From contig CANJKZ010000263.1 in the NCBI GenBank assembly GCA_947471745.1, forward strand, positions 682,001-746,000: DNA of 64,000 bases, in the 5' to 3' direction. Shown piece by piece: positions 1-10,350 of the stretch (the stretch's first letter is position 1; the number at the start of each line of letters is the position of its first letter). Origin of the DNA: Closterium sp. Naga37s-1 (lineage: Eukaryota > Streptophyta > Zygnematophyceae > Desmidiales > Closteriaceae). Position numbers and translations under genes: made by a program. Under the pieces are notes generated by a model. That model was given only the letters and a program-made list of their open reading frames with translations. It did not search any database and was not told the origin of the DNA.

Positions 1-1
1 G

Positions 2-508
2 AGCTGTGACGCGGCCAGGGCAGGATCGTACGCGCACCGACTCAGGATGTGCTGGCAGAATGTGGTCCCTGCCGGGCAGCTTCAGGCAGAGATAGATGGG
101 GTGCAGCGAGCAGCGGAGAGGAAGGTGCAGGACATCCTGGCACCAGGGCGGACTCCAGTGCTAGTGTGTCGCAAGAGCTACAGCAGGCATTATCCGTGCA
201 ACCAAGTGCAACAGGAGAGGCAAGCCCTGCCCACTCTGGTGTCATATGCAGGAGCGGCAGGGTACAAGTGGGAAGCAGGGAAGCCCGGGTCGGGAATGGT
301 GTATGATCACAGGAGACGGAGATGGGAAGAGCCCACGGCACTGGAACGAGAGCTAGCCATGGGGTACGGGGAAGATGTGACGGCAGCACCAGGAGTGAGC
401 GAGATGGATAGAAGGAGGGCTTTGGGGAATGCGATGGATGGAAATGTGCTGAGGTGGCTGGTCCAGCGAATGTGGCGAGAGACAGTCATGAGCTGGGGGC
501 ATCAGTAA
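2..508 (+). CDS. DNMT3-like cytosine methyltransferase, C-terminal part (unit 1)
   Basis: The window starts inside this gene. The visible 168 codons correspond to residues 290-457 of the full ORF at 19162-20535, with the same translation. They hold motif VIII (HRLRMCWQNV), the variable target-recognition stretch and the C-terminal motif IX/X region (RRALGNAMDGNVLRWL). Catalytic motifs I, IV and VI lie upstream of the window. The TAA at 506-508 ends the frame, and the same frame continues into the reverse transcriptase after further stops. Confidence 0.85.
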   Translation, partial: SCDAARAGSYAHRLRMCWQNVVPAGQLQAEIDGVQRAAERKVQDILAPGRTPVLVCRKSYSRHYPCNQVQQERQALPTLVSYAGAAGYKWEAGKPGSGMVYDHRRRRWEEPTALERELAMGYGEDVTAAPGVSEMDRRRALGNAMDGNVLRWLVQRMWRETVMSWGHQ

Positions 509-2107
509 GAGAAGGGAGAAATGGAGTCAGTGCCGCGAGGAGCATGGAGCTGCCAGGAGAAGGAGGAGGAGAAATGGGAAGTGGGGGAAGCAATGAGCAA
601 GGAGGGAAAGGAGGCCATGTAGGAGCTATTAGCCAGGCACAGGAAGTGCTTCGCCTTCACCATGCAGGAACTGGGGAGGTGGAAGGTGAAGGAGATGGAG
701 CTGAAGCTGAGCAGCACTGAACCGGTGTTTCACCGTAGGAGGAAGATGCCGCATGGGGACGAGGAAATCTGTAAGGAGAAGATCAAAGAGCTGCTGGAGG
801 CAGGATTGGTCAGGAGGTGCGAGTCGGAGTATGCCACACCAACGGTAGTGGCAGCCAGGCGGGACCTGACAAGGGAGGTGCTGAGCAGGAGGATGTGTGG
901 GGACTACAGGGCACTCAATAAAATCACCATAGCGGACAGGTACCCGATGCCAATGGCTGAGGGAATCTTTGACAAGCTAGCTGACGGGGTGTTCACGACT
1001 CTAGACCTGAGGCAAGGGTTTAATCAGATCAAAATCTGAGAGGAGGACATCAAGAAGACGGCCTTTCATGGGCCAGATGGACTGTATGAGTGGCTATACA
1101 TGCCTTTTGGGTTGGGGAATGCCTCATCTATGTTCCAGCGGGTTATGGACAGCGTGCTGCGGAGATTGGAGTGTGTGGCCTGCTACATTGACGATGTAGT
1201 GATATTCAGCATGACCGAGCAGCAGCACCTGCAGGATGTGGAGAGGACCCTGACGGCGATAGAAGCGGCTGGACTCACCTGCCATCCGAAGAAATGCAGA
1301 TGGGGAGAACAGACCGTGCAATATCTGGGGTATGAGGTGAAGGGAGGGCAGATAGGGATACAACAGGCCAAGGTGGAGGTCCTGGACAGGCCGAGGGAGC
1401 CTAAGGACAAGTCTGGACCAAGAGCGGTGCTGGGCTTCTTGAGCTACTATAGGCGGTTTGTGCCTAACTTCAGCAAGAGAGCTGCGGTGCTGAACGGGCT
1501 GTTGCGGGAGGACAAGGCGTGGGAGTGGGGAGAAGTACAAAAGGGGGCGCTGCAGGACCTAATGGCAGCAGTGAAAACCGCAACGGTGCTCAAATTACCC
1601 GCAGCCAATCACCCGTTCACGCTCTACACCGACTGGAGCAGTCAAGGGATGGGGGGGATACTCTGCCAGGAGGTGGAGGGAGAAGAGAAGGTGGTAGCCT
1701 ATGCGAGCAGGAGCTGCAACTCGGCGGAGGCACAGTACAGTTCTTACATAGGGGAAGGGCTGGTGGCAGTATGGGCTGTGGGGCACTTCAGAGTGTACCT
1801 GCAGGGGAGGGAGTTCACCTTGGTGACTGATCACCAACCCTTGACCTGGCTGATGACAACACCGGGGTTGACGGGCAGGAATGTGCGGTGGGCAATGAAG
1901 CTGAAGGAGTACGACTTCAAGATCAAGCACAGGCCAGGGAAAACATTGCAGCATGTGGACGGTCTGTCCGCCATAGCCTACAGTGACCTTGACACTGCTG
2001 GCAAGACTAGTGGAGCTGAATGGGGCCAAGGGACACAAGGGGCCAGCAGACATTTGGGAGGACGGACCAGCCATGAGGTGGGTGAAGGGAGAGACGGGAG
2101 AGGATGA
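509..2107 (+). pseudogene. Gypsy-MT reverse transcriptase and RNase H (unit 1)
   Basis: This is the pol section downstream of the methyltransferase in the same frame. In-frame stops fall at 620 (TAG) and 1037 (TGA). The RT palm motif YIDD is near 1184, in CYIDDVVIFS, and is preceded by MPFGLGNASSMFQ, typical of Ty3/Gypsy. RNase H follows, with FTLYTDWSSQGMGG and VTDHQPLTWL, and ends near VDGLSA at about 1975. The true frame then passes to the +1 ORF of the integrase, and the last ~40 residues to 2107 are out-of-frame tail. Relative to unit 2 this copy has His for Asp in the EQQHLQ segment and Asn for Asp in AANHPF. Confidence 0.85.
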
Positions 2108-3497
2108 AGAGCTGACGGCGCGAGTAAGGGCAAGGGGACAGCACTACAGGTGGTACCAGCAGCCGTTGCAGGTGCAAACAGAGGATGGATGGAATTTGGT
2201 GCCGGCACCGAGCGAGAGGGAAGCGGTGATCAAGGAGGTGCACACAAAGCTAGGACACTTTGGGCACAAGAGGACGGTGCAGCTGCTGAAGACAGGGTGG
2301 TGGTGGGAGGGGATGCGGAGGCAAGTAAAGGGGTGGGTGGAGGGCTGTGAGGCATGCCAAAGGAGCAGGGCAAACCTCACCCGGTCCAAGGCAGAGCTAC
2401 AGTCCCTGCCTATCTGAGGCCTAGGTTTCAGGTGGTCTCTGGATCTAGCGAGGGAGCTACCGCTGAGCCGAGGAGGCAAGCAATACATAGTGCTCATGGT
2501 AGAGCATGTGAGCAAGTGGCTGGAGGTAAGGGCCATCCCGAGCAAGAGATCAAGGCACGTGGCAGCGGCGTTCAAGGAACAAGTGATATGCAGGTTCGGG
2601 GCATGTGCAGAGGTCCTCACGGATCAAGGGACCGAGTTCCAAGGGGAGTTCAAGAAGCTGCTGGAGGAGACAGGGATCACCCACAGGCGCACCTTGCGGT
2701 ACCACCCACAGAGCGATGGGCTGACCGAGCGCCTGGTGCAGACCTTGAAGTGGGGACTGCGAGCGTATGGGGAAAAGAGGAAGCGGGACTGGGATGAGGA
2801 GCTGCATTAGATTGCAGCAGGGTACAGGTTTGGGAAACATGCGGCCTTGAGAGATCACTCTCCATATAGTCTCCTATATAGATGTGAGCCGCTGCTGCCG
2901 GTGGGAGCAACACGGGTCCTGACAGATACAGTGACGGCGGGAACCATAGAGAACTGGGTAGCTCTGTCAGAAGCCAGGGCAAGGTACCTCAGGGTTATGA
3001 TGCCAGCTGCGTTAGAAAACCTCCACACGACACAACTGAGAGATGCTCGGCGCTATGAGCAGCGACAGCAGCAAGGGGCGGGGGGAAGAACGAGGAAGGG
3101 AGTGAGTCAGGGACAGGAGGTGTACCTGAAGCGGCCAAAGCAAGACACACTAGAGGTTGGAGTGGGCTCTGAGAGGTGGAGAGTGAAGGAAGTGCGGCCA
3201 TCAGGGGTCCTGGTGTTGGAAAATGAGAAGGGAGCACTCCTGAAGGAGCACCAGAGTAACACGGCCATTGTGAAAGGGGGAAAGCCTCAACAGGGTCCTG
3301 TGATACGAGCTCAAGCGGCTAGAGCCCAGCACAGGAGAGGGCAGTGGGTGAGTGAGGCTGTACCATACGGGGCAAGGAGGAACAGGAGAAGAGCAGGTGC
3401 AGGAAGAAGAGCAGGTGCAGGAAAAAGAACAGGAGCTGCAAGGAAGAAGGTTCTCCGACAGCTGTCACCACATATGCACCTAATGCATATGCAATAA
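1983..3497 (+). pseudogene. Gypsy-MT integrase, two extra stops (unit 1)
   Basis: The frame holds an HHCC zinc-binding N-terminus, a D-D-E catalytic core and a basic C-terminal tail. Unlike the intact frame in unit 3, this copy has a TGA at 2415, where the other units read CGA, and a TAG near 2808, where they read TGG. A third change turns Arg into Trp just before the second stop. After the stops the frame is open again to 3497 and runs through the first 118-bp repeat, giving a tail rich in Arg, Ala and Gly. The copy cannot make a full integrase. Confidence 0.85.
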
Positions 3498-3990
3498 CAA
3501 TGGGATGATGGTGTAGGGAGGGCTGGTAGTTGCAGTTATAGGAACATTAGATAGTTATAAGAAGTATTAGTTGAGAATCGTTGTAGGCGTAGAACGTAGG
3601 AAAGTTACTGTTAGGGAGGGGTGTAGAAGGGGGGAAATTGGATAGGAGCGGTTGAAATTGTGAGGGACGAAATGTGAAGCCAAGCAATCCCAACCCCGAG
3701 CCGCACATTTGGGAATGTGCAGCCTGGGGTTGGGTAAGGTCAGTCACAGCCAACCCCTCGATGCTTTCTTGGTGTTATTCACTCTAAGTAGTGGAAGTGG
3801 TCATCTTAGCTTCTAGCACACGATGGCACACACCAGGAGGGAATCAAGGAGTGAGTGTGAGGACTCGTTCATGTGGGTGAGTGAGGCTGTACCATACGGG
3901 GCAGGGAGGAACAGGAGAAGAGCAGGTGGAGGACACAGAGCAGGTGCAAGAAGAAGAACGGGAGCTGCAAGGAAGAAGGTTCTCCGACAG
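3344..3990 (+). repeat. 118-bp direct repeat pair flanking an LTR-like spacer (unit 1)
   Basis: Positions 3344-3461 and 3873-3990 are two imperfect copies of the same 118 bp. Both start GTGGGTGAGTGAGGCTG and end TTCTCCGACAG. The first is the end of the Gypsy-MT integrase frame. The second is joined directly to the Copia B remnant at 3991. The arrangement suggests that a 3' end of Gypsy-MT was duplicated around the non-coding spacer, or that these are ends of terminal repeats whose exact limits I cannot fix. Confidence 0.7.
3498..3872 (+). other. Non-coding 3' region of Gypsy-MT, possible LTR, with hairpin (unit 1)
   Basis: I see no convincing ORF. The stretch is A/G-rich at first (purine runs near 3600-3650 could hold a polypurine tract). 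It then contains an imperfect inverted repeat: arms 3689-3709 and 3714-3734, 18 of 21 positions pairing, loop of four bases. A 3' LTR would be expected here, but no second copy of it exists in the window to define TG...CA ends, so the LTR call is inference. Confidence 0.4.
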
Positions 3991-5443
3991 AACGCCCGCC
4001 GGGGGTGAACATCATGAAGAACCGGTGGGTGCTGACGACGAAATACCACATCGACGATACCGTCGAGCGTGAGAAGGCGAGGCTGGTCGTGAAGGGCTTC
4101 ACCCAGGTGTATGGCGCCGACTACGACTTTGCGCCGGTGGGCAGCTACGCCACGCTGAGGATCTTCCTCAGCATCGTCGCCGTCCTCGACCTCAACCTGA
4201 TGCAGCTCGACATGAAGAACGCCTTCCTACAGAGCAAGCTCGATCGGGTGTTGTACATGTCCCAGCCGGACTACTTCACCGACGGAACCGGCCGGGTGTG
4301 CAAGCTGCTGAAGAGCATCTACGGGCTGAAGCAGTTGCTGCTGCTATGGTACTTGGCGCCCAACGAGCTGGTCGGCGCCGGGTGGAAGAAGAGCCAGGTC
4401 GACGAGACTCTGTACTTCAAGGTTGGCGACGACGGGGTGACCTGCTGGCTGCAGGTCTACGTCGACGACCTGCTCGTCGCCAGCAGCAGCACCGAGATAC
4501 TGAAGGAGCTGAATGAGCTGCTGGAGGCCGCCTTCAAGCTGCGCGAGATCTCGCCGGTATCAAAGTACCTCGGGGTGGAGATCTTCCGCGACAGGTTGGC
4601 GGGGAAGCTGTGGCTGCACCAGCAAGGTTACGGCGACAAGCTGCATAGGCGCTTCATCGACGAGGAGCAGCCCGGGCGCACTCCGAAGACGCCGGTCTCG
4701 GTCGACGCCTACGCCGAGCTCACCTTCGACGACGAGGAGGCCTAGAAGCGACAGGAGGAGTACCGACAGAAGGTCGGCTCGCTGCAGTTCGCGGCGACGA
4801 CAACGAGGCCGGACATCGCCTTCGCCTGCAAGTTGGGGAGCGGCCTCACGGTGAGGAGCGACCAGCACTGACGCGAGGTCGACCGCTGCCTCGCCTACCT
4901 CGCTAACACGCGTGACACCGCCCTGGAGTTCGGAGGTGGACCTGAGTCGCTGGAGCTGGTCGGCTACGTGGACGCCGATGACGCCGGTGACAAGCAGAGC
5001 CAGACGAGCACGAGCGGCTATGTGTTTGTCTAAGGAGGGGTCGCAGTCTCCTGGTCGAGCCAGCGCATCAAGTGCGCGATGCTGTCATTGACCGAGTCGG
5101 AGTACGTGGCGGCCACCGAAGCCGGCAAGGAGGGACGTCGCCTTCGCTTCCTCCTCGCAGAGGTCCGGCACCTGGATGCCGGAAAGCCGACTGGCCTTTG
5201 GGTGGACAACAAGTCGGCCATCACGTTCGCCGAGGGCATGGGGTTGACGGGCAACCTCAAGTACATGGAGCGTCGACAGGCCTGGCTGCAGCACATGGTG
5301 AAGCGCGGGAAGTTTTCGCTGAGCAGCCGGCCGACTTCCTGACGAAGGCAATGCACTATCTGGCCTTCAACCGGTGCTCCGTCGCAATCGGCCAGGTGCG
5401 CTTGGCCGACGTGGGCGACGGCGACGACGCGGTGCAGCAGTAG
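3991..5443 (+). pseudogene. Copia B: 5'-truncated RT and RNase H (unit 1)
   Basis: One frame from about 4005 carries a Copia reverse transcriptase: RWVLTTKY, LVVKGFTQVYG, QLDMKNAFLQ, then the catalytic YVDDLLVAS near 4458. RNase H follows with TSTSGYVFV and SLTESEYVAATEAG. It is broken by TAG at 4743, TGA at 4869 and TAA at 5031, and by a frameshift near 5330, after which PADFLTKAMHY continues in another frame to 5443. Gag, protease and integrase are absent upstream, since the element joins the 118-bp repeat at 3990. Codons are markedly richer in GCC/GTC/CTC than in the neighbours. Unit 1 reads LKQLLLLWY where units 2 and 3 read LKQSLLLWY. Confidence 0.85.
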
Positions 5444-6544
5444 GTGCCATGCCCTCGTGCATGGCTGGTGCGGTGATCGGCGTGCTTTGTGTGGGGTGCA
5501 CGCCGACGAGTTATTCTCCGAGGAGTACTGCAGTGCGGGCTGGAGCCTTAAGCGTGAACGCGGCAGGGGAGTGTAGACGGGAGTTGGGTGTGGCCCCGTC
5601 CTCGCTTGGGCGGAGTTGACTTAGGGGTCGGGTGTGAGGGGAGCAGCCGACCTGCAGTAGTGGGCGAGCTGGTCGACGAGGGTGGTCGACCTGCGTAAGG
5701 GCCACTGCGCTGGCACCGACTCCTGGGCATCGGCTTTGGGGTGGTCGACCTGGTGGTCGACGAAGGGAGGCGCCGACGTCGACCTCGATAAGGGACGCCG
5801 AGCTGGAGGGCGTCGAACAGCAGGATGCCGAGCAGCTGGGCGTCGAGTAGCGGGGCGTCGACTTGGTGACGCCGAGTTGGTGATGCCGACGTCGGGGAGT
5901 GGTCGTCGACTTGGGTGGTCGACGGGCACGCGAAGGAGCAGCTGGTCGACGTGGTTGCCCGGTCGACCAGGTTACCTGGGTGACGAGATGCTGCAGAAGA
6001 GTGCGACGGTCGCCCAGGTGGTTTTGTCGAGACCGGCCTCGGTGGTGGTATCCTGTGGTCGACGTGGCTGATCAGAAGCAGTCGTCAGCTTGGGGACGAT
6101 TCGGTGTGTGCGCTGTGCAGGTTACAAGGCACAGCACGCCAATCATCTGCGAGCACCTGCGAAATAGGTGCGCTGCTGTTCTGCGGGAGCAACACTAGCA
6201 CGCCGTCAACCTGCAGCGTTGGCCCGCCGTCGACTTTGCACTGCCGGAGCGCGGTCGACCAAGTCGTGCTGGAGCACGGTCGACCATGCTGCTCTGATAT
6301 AGTCTTGTCTTGCCAACTTCTTTACACCATTGTTCTGAACTTTTCCTAGTGGAACTCTTGTCAACTTTCCCCGTGAACTAGCAAGCAGTGTGCGCACAAG
6401 GAAACGACTAAGGAACGAACAAACGCAGAGATCACACGAGCACCCGTGCGTAGCCCGTAGTCTAGCTCCCGTTGTAGTAGTTATCTCCGCACTTGAGTCC
6501 CCCCAAGTAGCCCCCCCCCCCCTTCGCGTCTTGCCCCGTCAGGT
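5444..6544 (+). repeat. GTCGAC-rich tract and non-coding tail of Copia B (unit 1)
   Basis: No coding sequence is supported. Between 5671 and 6293 the palindrome GTCGAC occurs 14 times in about 620 bp, often as GGTCGACC or TGGTCGAC. A random six-mer would be expected far less than once. Downstream (6294-6544) the sequence becomes A/T-richer, resembles an LTR U5/leader region by composition, and contains a run of 12 C near 6511. It may be the 3' LTR of Copia B or the 5' part of Copia C, and no second copy within a unit allows a boundary call. Confidence 0.5.
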
Positions 6545-9500
6545 GTGTCGCACTTCACTCCGCATTCGCCCCCCCTGCAGCGTCCAGTCCCTGTCGTGTC
6601 TGGGGGTGCGGGAGGTGCAGTTGCGGAGGGTGAGGGTACTGGGGCTGTAGGAGCTGATGGTGTTGGCTGTAGGGGTGCAGTGGGTGTGGGTGTGGAGGTC
6701 ACTCCTGTGGAGGACACGGCAGCCTCGAGTCAGCGGCCTCGCCGCGCGTCACCCCCTGGCTTCCCGTCCGTCCCTCAGTTCCCTCCTCATTCTTCTCTGT
6801 GGCCGGTTGCTGCATAGCCTGGGGGTGTTCCTGCGGGAGGTACTGGAGGCCCTGGGGGTGTCAGTGGTGGAGGTGCTGGTTTTGGGAGTGCTGGAGCTGG
6901 AGGTACTAACACTGTGGCGCCTACACCGCGCACTGTACGTTTCCTGACCCGTGAGAAGCGTCTCCTCCAATTGGAGAGGGAAGAGTGTGAGTGGATTGAG
7001 AGGGCACAGCAGCAGAAGCAACAGCTGCAGCAGTAGGAGTAGTCTTAGTCGCAGCAGCAGGAGAGCGTAGAGGAGGAGTCATAGCAGCAGCAGGAGTGAG
7101 GAGAGGAGTTGTCACGACTGCAGCAGCAGGTGCAGTTGTAGCTGCAGCAGGAGAGAGTAGAGGAGGAGTCACGAGTGCAGCAGCGGGTGCAGTTGCAGTC
7201 GCAGCAGGAGAGAGTACAGGAGGAGTCACGGCCGCACAAGGAGACGGTAGAGCAGGAGTCTCGTTCGCAGCAGCAGGTGCAGTTGCAGACGCAGTAGGAG
7301 AGAGTAGAGGAGGAGTCACGGCCACAGCACGAGAGGGTCGTGCAGGAGTCCCGGTCGCAGCAGTGGGTGCTGCTGCTGCCGCAGCAGGAGAGGGCAGGGG
7401 AGGAGCCACAGGAGCAGCAGCAGGGACAGGTACTGTCGCAGCAGATGCTAGAGGAGGCGGAGCAGCAGCGACAGCGACTGCGCGATCTGCCTGACCCAGC
7501 ACTTGCACGCTTGGTTCGTGGTCCCCTACCGTCCCCTCCTGCTCCCCCCGTCCAGTCCCTTTCCTCATCCCAGTGGACTCGTCGTTCTCCCCTCAGTCGT
7601 GCTGTGTCTCCAGAGCCTCGTCGGTCTCGTTACCGTGTTGACGGACCGTTTCACCTTGTACTCCGTTCTTGTGTTCCACCTCCTCCGGTCCTTCCACAAC
7701 CTCCTAAGTCGTCCCTCACTGTGCTTCACGACCCGTTGTCCAACAACCTCCGTGCCTTCTGTCCTGTCGTCTCACGTGTTTTGTCCGCGTTGGTCACTCA
7801 CCCGACTGCACCCCTGTCGTTTGTCTCAGCACTTGGTACCACTGTCGCTAGCTTTGCCTCTTCCCACCGCCTTGACTACGCTGCTCACTTGGTGAGTGGC
7901 CTTGCTCGTTCTCCGTCCTCTGGGGGTGCTCCTGTCTTTCCCCTTGAGGTCCTAGAGGACAGGCGGTTTGGGCTTGGTTTCCTTGCGGCCGCCGTTCCGC
8001 ATCTCTGCACCATGCTGCTTGCCCCTGAGGGGGATCCAGACGCTCTTGACATCCCGATCCCTCGCAATCACACTGAGGCAGTCTCGGGACCTTGGGCCTT
8101 GTACTGGATAGCAGCTGAGGAGGCAGAGATGGCATCTTACACGTCGATGCAGTCCCACCACCTGGGACGAACGTCGTTCGTGGCCGATGGCTCTACAAGG
8201 TGAAGCGGCCACCTGGATCACAACCGGTGTTAAGGCGCGCTACGTGGCTAGAGGCTTTAGTCAATGAGAGGGGGTGGATTACATCCAGACCTTTGCTCCC
8301 ACCCCGAAGATGAGTACTCTTCGGTTGTTGTTCCATATTGCAGCCCAGCGCGACTACGAGTTGCACTCCTTGGACTTTTCCACCGCGTTCCTTCAAGGGA
8401 GCCTGCACGAGCAGATCTGGCTGCGTCACCCGCCTGGCTTTGCTGGCTCTATCCCACCTAGGACCCAGTGGCAGCTGCGTCGACCAGTCTACGGCCTGCG
8501 TCAGGCTCCACGTGAATGGCATGACACACTTCACTCACCCCTTGCAGTGCTGGACTTCTTCCGTCGTCTGCCGACCCGTCATTGTTCGTCCGCCGTGGCT
8601 CGACCCCGTTCTTTGTCCTGGTCTACGTCGACGACCTAGTGTTCGCCACTCCCGACCGACGCGCGCTGGCCTCTGTGAAGGAGGAACTGTAGAGGAGACA
8701 CACTTGCACTGACCTTGGTGAGCTGTAGCACTACTTTGGCCTGCAGATCACCAGGGACAGGGCAGCTCGCACCATTACGCTGATCCAGTCGCATACGGTC
8801 GAGTAGATCCTCACGCGGTTCTGCTTCCCGTTCTCCAAGGTACAGCTCACCCCTCTTGCTGTGGATCATGAGCTCACGGCTCCACCTTCGGACGAGTCAT
8901 TTGAGTCCAGTGGTCCATATCCTGAGCTGGTGGGTTGTCTCATGTACCTGATGACCTGTACTCGTTTAGACCTAGCTTACCCTCTTAGCGTCCTTGCGCG
9001 CTTTGTTGCGCCTAGGAGGCACCGACCGTCCCACTGGTACGCTGCTAAGAGGGTGGCAAAGTATGTGGCGAGTACATCAGGCATAGGACCTGTCCTTGGA
9101 GGGAAGCAGCCAGTTACACTTACAGGTTACTCGGACTCGTCGTGGGCCGACGACGCGGAGACACGTCGGTCTACACAGGGGTACTCCTTTAGCCTCGGGA
9201 CAGGTGTTGTTTCGTGGCGATGGCCTCGGGCGTCGTCCGTCGCCGGTTCCAGCTGTGAGGCAGAGGTGTACGCTACGGCCGTGGCCGCTCAGGAGCTTCG
9301 CTGTCTGTCTTTCCTTCTCACCGACCTTGGTGAGCGGCCTCGCTCTCCCCCAGTCTTGTTCGCTGACAACAGGTCGGCTGTCCTATTGTGTGAGGAGCCC
9401 CGATTGGTTGGGAAGGCGAAGCACATCCAGCTTCGTTACTTCCTTCTGCGTGAGTTGCAGTAGCGTGGCCAGGCATTCGTTCGATGTGTGGTCTCCGAGG

Positions 9501-9604
9501 CCAACACGGCAGATATCTTCACCAAGGCGTTGCCACTTTGTGACCACCAGCGTTTCTGCATCCAGCTTGGCCTTGTGCCTGCCCTTCCTCACTTGCTTAC
9601 GTAG
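6545..9604 (+). pseudogene. Copia C: degenerate Copia pol (linker, RT, RNase H) (unit 1)
   Basis: Successive frames carry a Gly/Pro/Ser-rich linker (6545-6960), a Gln/Glu-rich repeat (7030-7470), a second linker ending in LAPEGDPDALDIPIP (about 8060) and a Copia RT with YELHSLDFSTAFLQGSLHE (about 8360) and PVYGLRQAPREWHD. After a frameshift near 8540 come LVYVDDLVFA (about 8620), GCLMYLMTCTRLDLAYPLS and a Copia RNase H with TLTGYSDSSWADD and SSCEAEVYATAVAAQE, ending NTADIFTKALP before a stop at 9602. At least two frameshifts (about 8180-8240 and 8540) and many stops interrupt it. Several stops look like CAG to TAG changes (8690s, 8727, 8803, 9461). It resembles a plant-type Copia lineage. Gag and integrase are not recognisable. 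Confidence 0.85.
7030..7470 (+). repeat. Minisatellite encoding Gln/Glu-rich repeats in Copia C (unit 1)
   Basis: Degenerate tandem repeats of roughly 55-60 bp encode blocks such as QQQVQLQ...QQERVEEESR. The repeats share GCAGCAGCAGGTGCAGTTG and AGAGTAGAGGAGGAGTCACG cores. The peptide is strongly charged and Gln-rich and would favour helical or coiled-coil structure. Several CAG codons have become TAG. Equivalent tracts are at 26598-27038 and 46629-47069. Confidence 0.75.
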
Positions 9605-9989
9605 AGATGCCTTGTCCTGCTTGTCTTGTAATCTTGCATCTCCTTATATTTGCTATATATTTGCATGTGGACTGGCCTTGTGGCCTCTTACTTGCTCTCG
9701 GGGTGTGTGGTGACTTTGAGCTCCACCCTGAGATTTGTCTTGTTCTTGTGGACTGGTCTTGTGAGCCTTGCTTGTCCCTGCAGACTGGTCATGTGACCCT
9801 TGCTTGCTCTCAGAGTGTGTGGTGTCCTTGAGATCCACCCTGCGCTATGTATTGCTTTCCACAGGACCACCGTCACCTAGAGTATGAGGGTGTGTCAAGT
9901 TATATTTTTTATAGTTTATATTTGTTAGTCTAGGTGTACATTATGTTGAGTGCAATACATGGTTTGCACGACAACCTACCACCTATTCG
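9605..9989 (+). other. Non-coding tail of Copia C with an internal duplication (unit 1)
   Basis: No ORF is supported. An imperfect direct duplication of about 66 bp lies at 9667-9732 and 9779-9844 (both contain CTTGCTCTC and end in CCACCCTG). A third partial copy starts at 9749. From about 9888 the composition shifts to A/T-rich (a run around TATATTTTTTATAG), which marks a likely element boundary. It could be the Copia C 3' LTR followed by the start of the next element. Confidence 0.45.
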
Positions 9990-10350
9990 TCGACGTTGAG
10001 TGAAAGTGAGTTGTTTCGTTTGAAGGTAATTTGTTATGTGTGAGTTGCGCATTTTCGTGCTTTACGTTTGATTGTTTACGGCTCGTGAATCGCCTCAACG
10101 GTTCATGAGTTATGTGCGTTTTCGTGAAAGATTGCGTTCCTGAGTGTTTGTGAATGTTCATGTGTGAATGCGAAACTTCGTGTGCGTTTGCGTTGTTTCG
10201 CGAGTTGTCGTGAGTGTGCGTGAATTTTGCGTTCGTGCATTTCTGTGAGTTCTGTGAGCTGTTCGTGAAGGTTGATATGCATTCATGTAAGTTCGTATGT
10301 TTCTGTCTTTTCGTGTGTGTTCATGAAGTGTCGTGAGTGTTCACGAAGTC
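9990..10350 (+). repeat. G/T-rich TTCGTG/GTGAGTG tract (unit 1)
   Basis: About 360 bp of strongly strand-biased sequence built from degenerate short motifs such as TTCGTG, CGTGAGTG and GTTCATG, with very few C except in CG. No coding frame makes sense. It leads directly into the hairpin array. Its origin is unknown; it could be part of the LTR or leader of Copia D. Confidence 0.55.

Noticed and set aside
2490..2810. Separate small gene in unit 1
   Set aside because: It is the integrase core between two unit-1-specific stops; units 2 and 3 show it as part of one frame.
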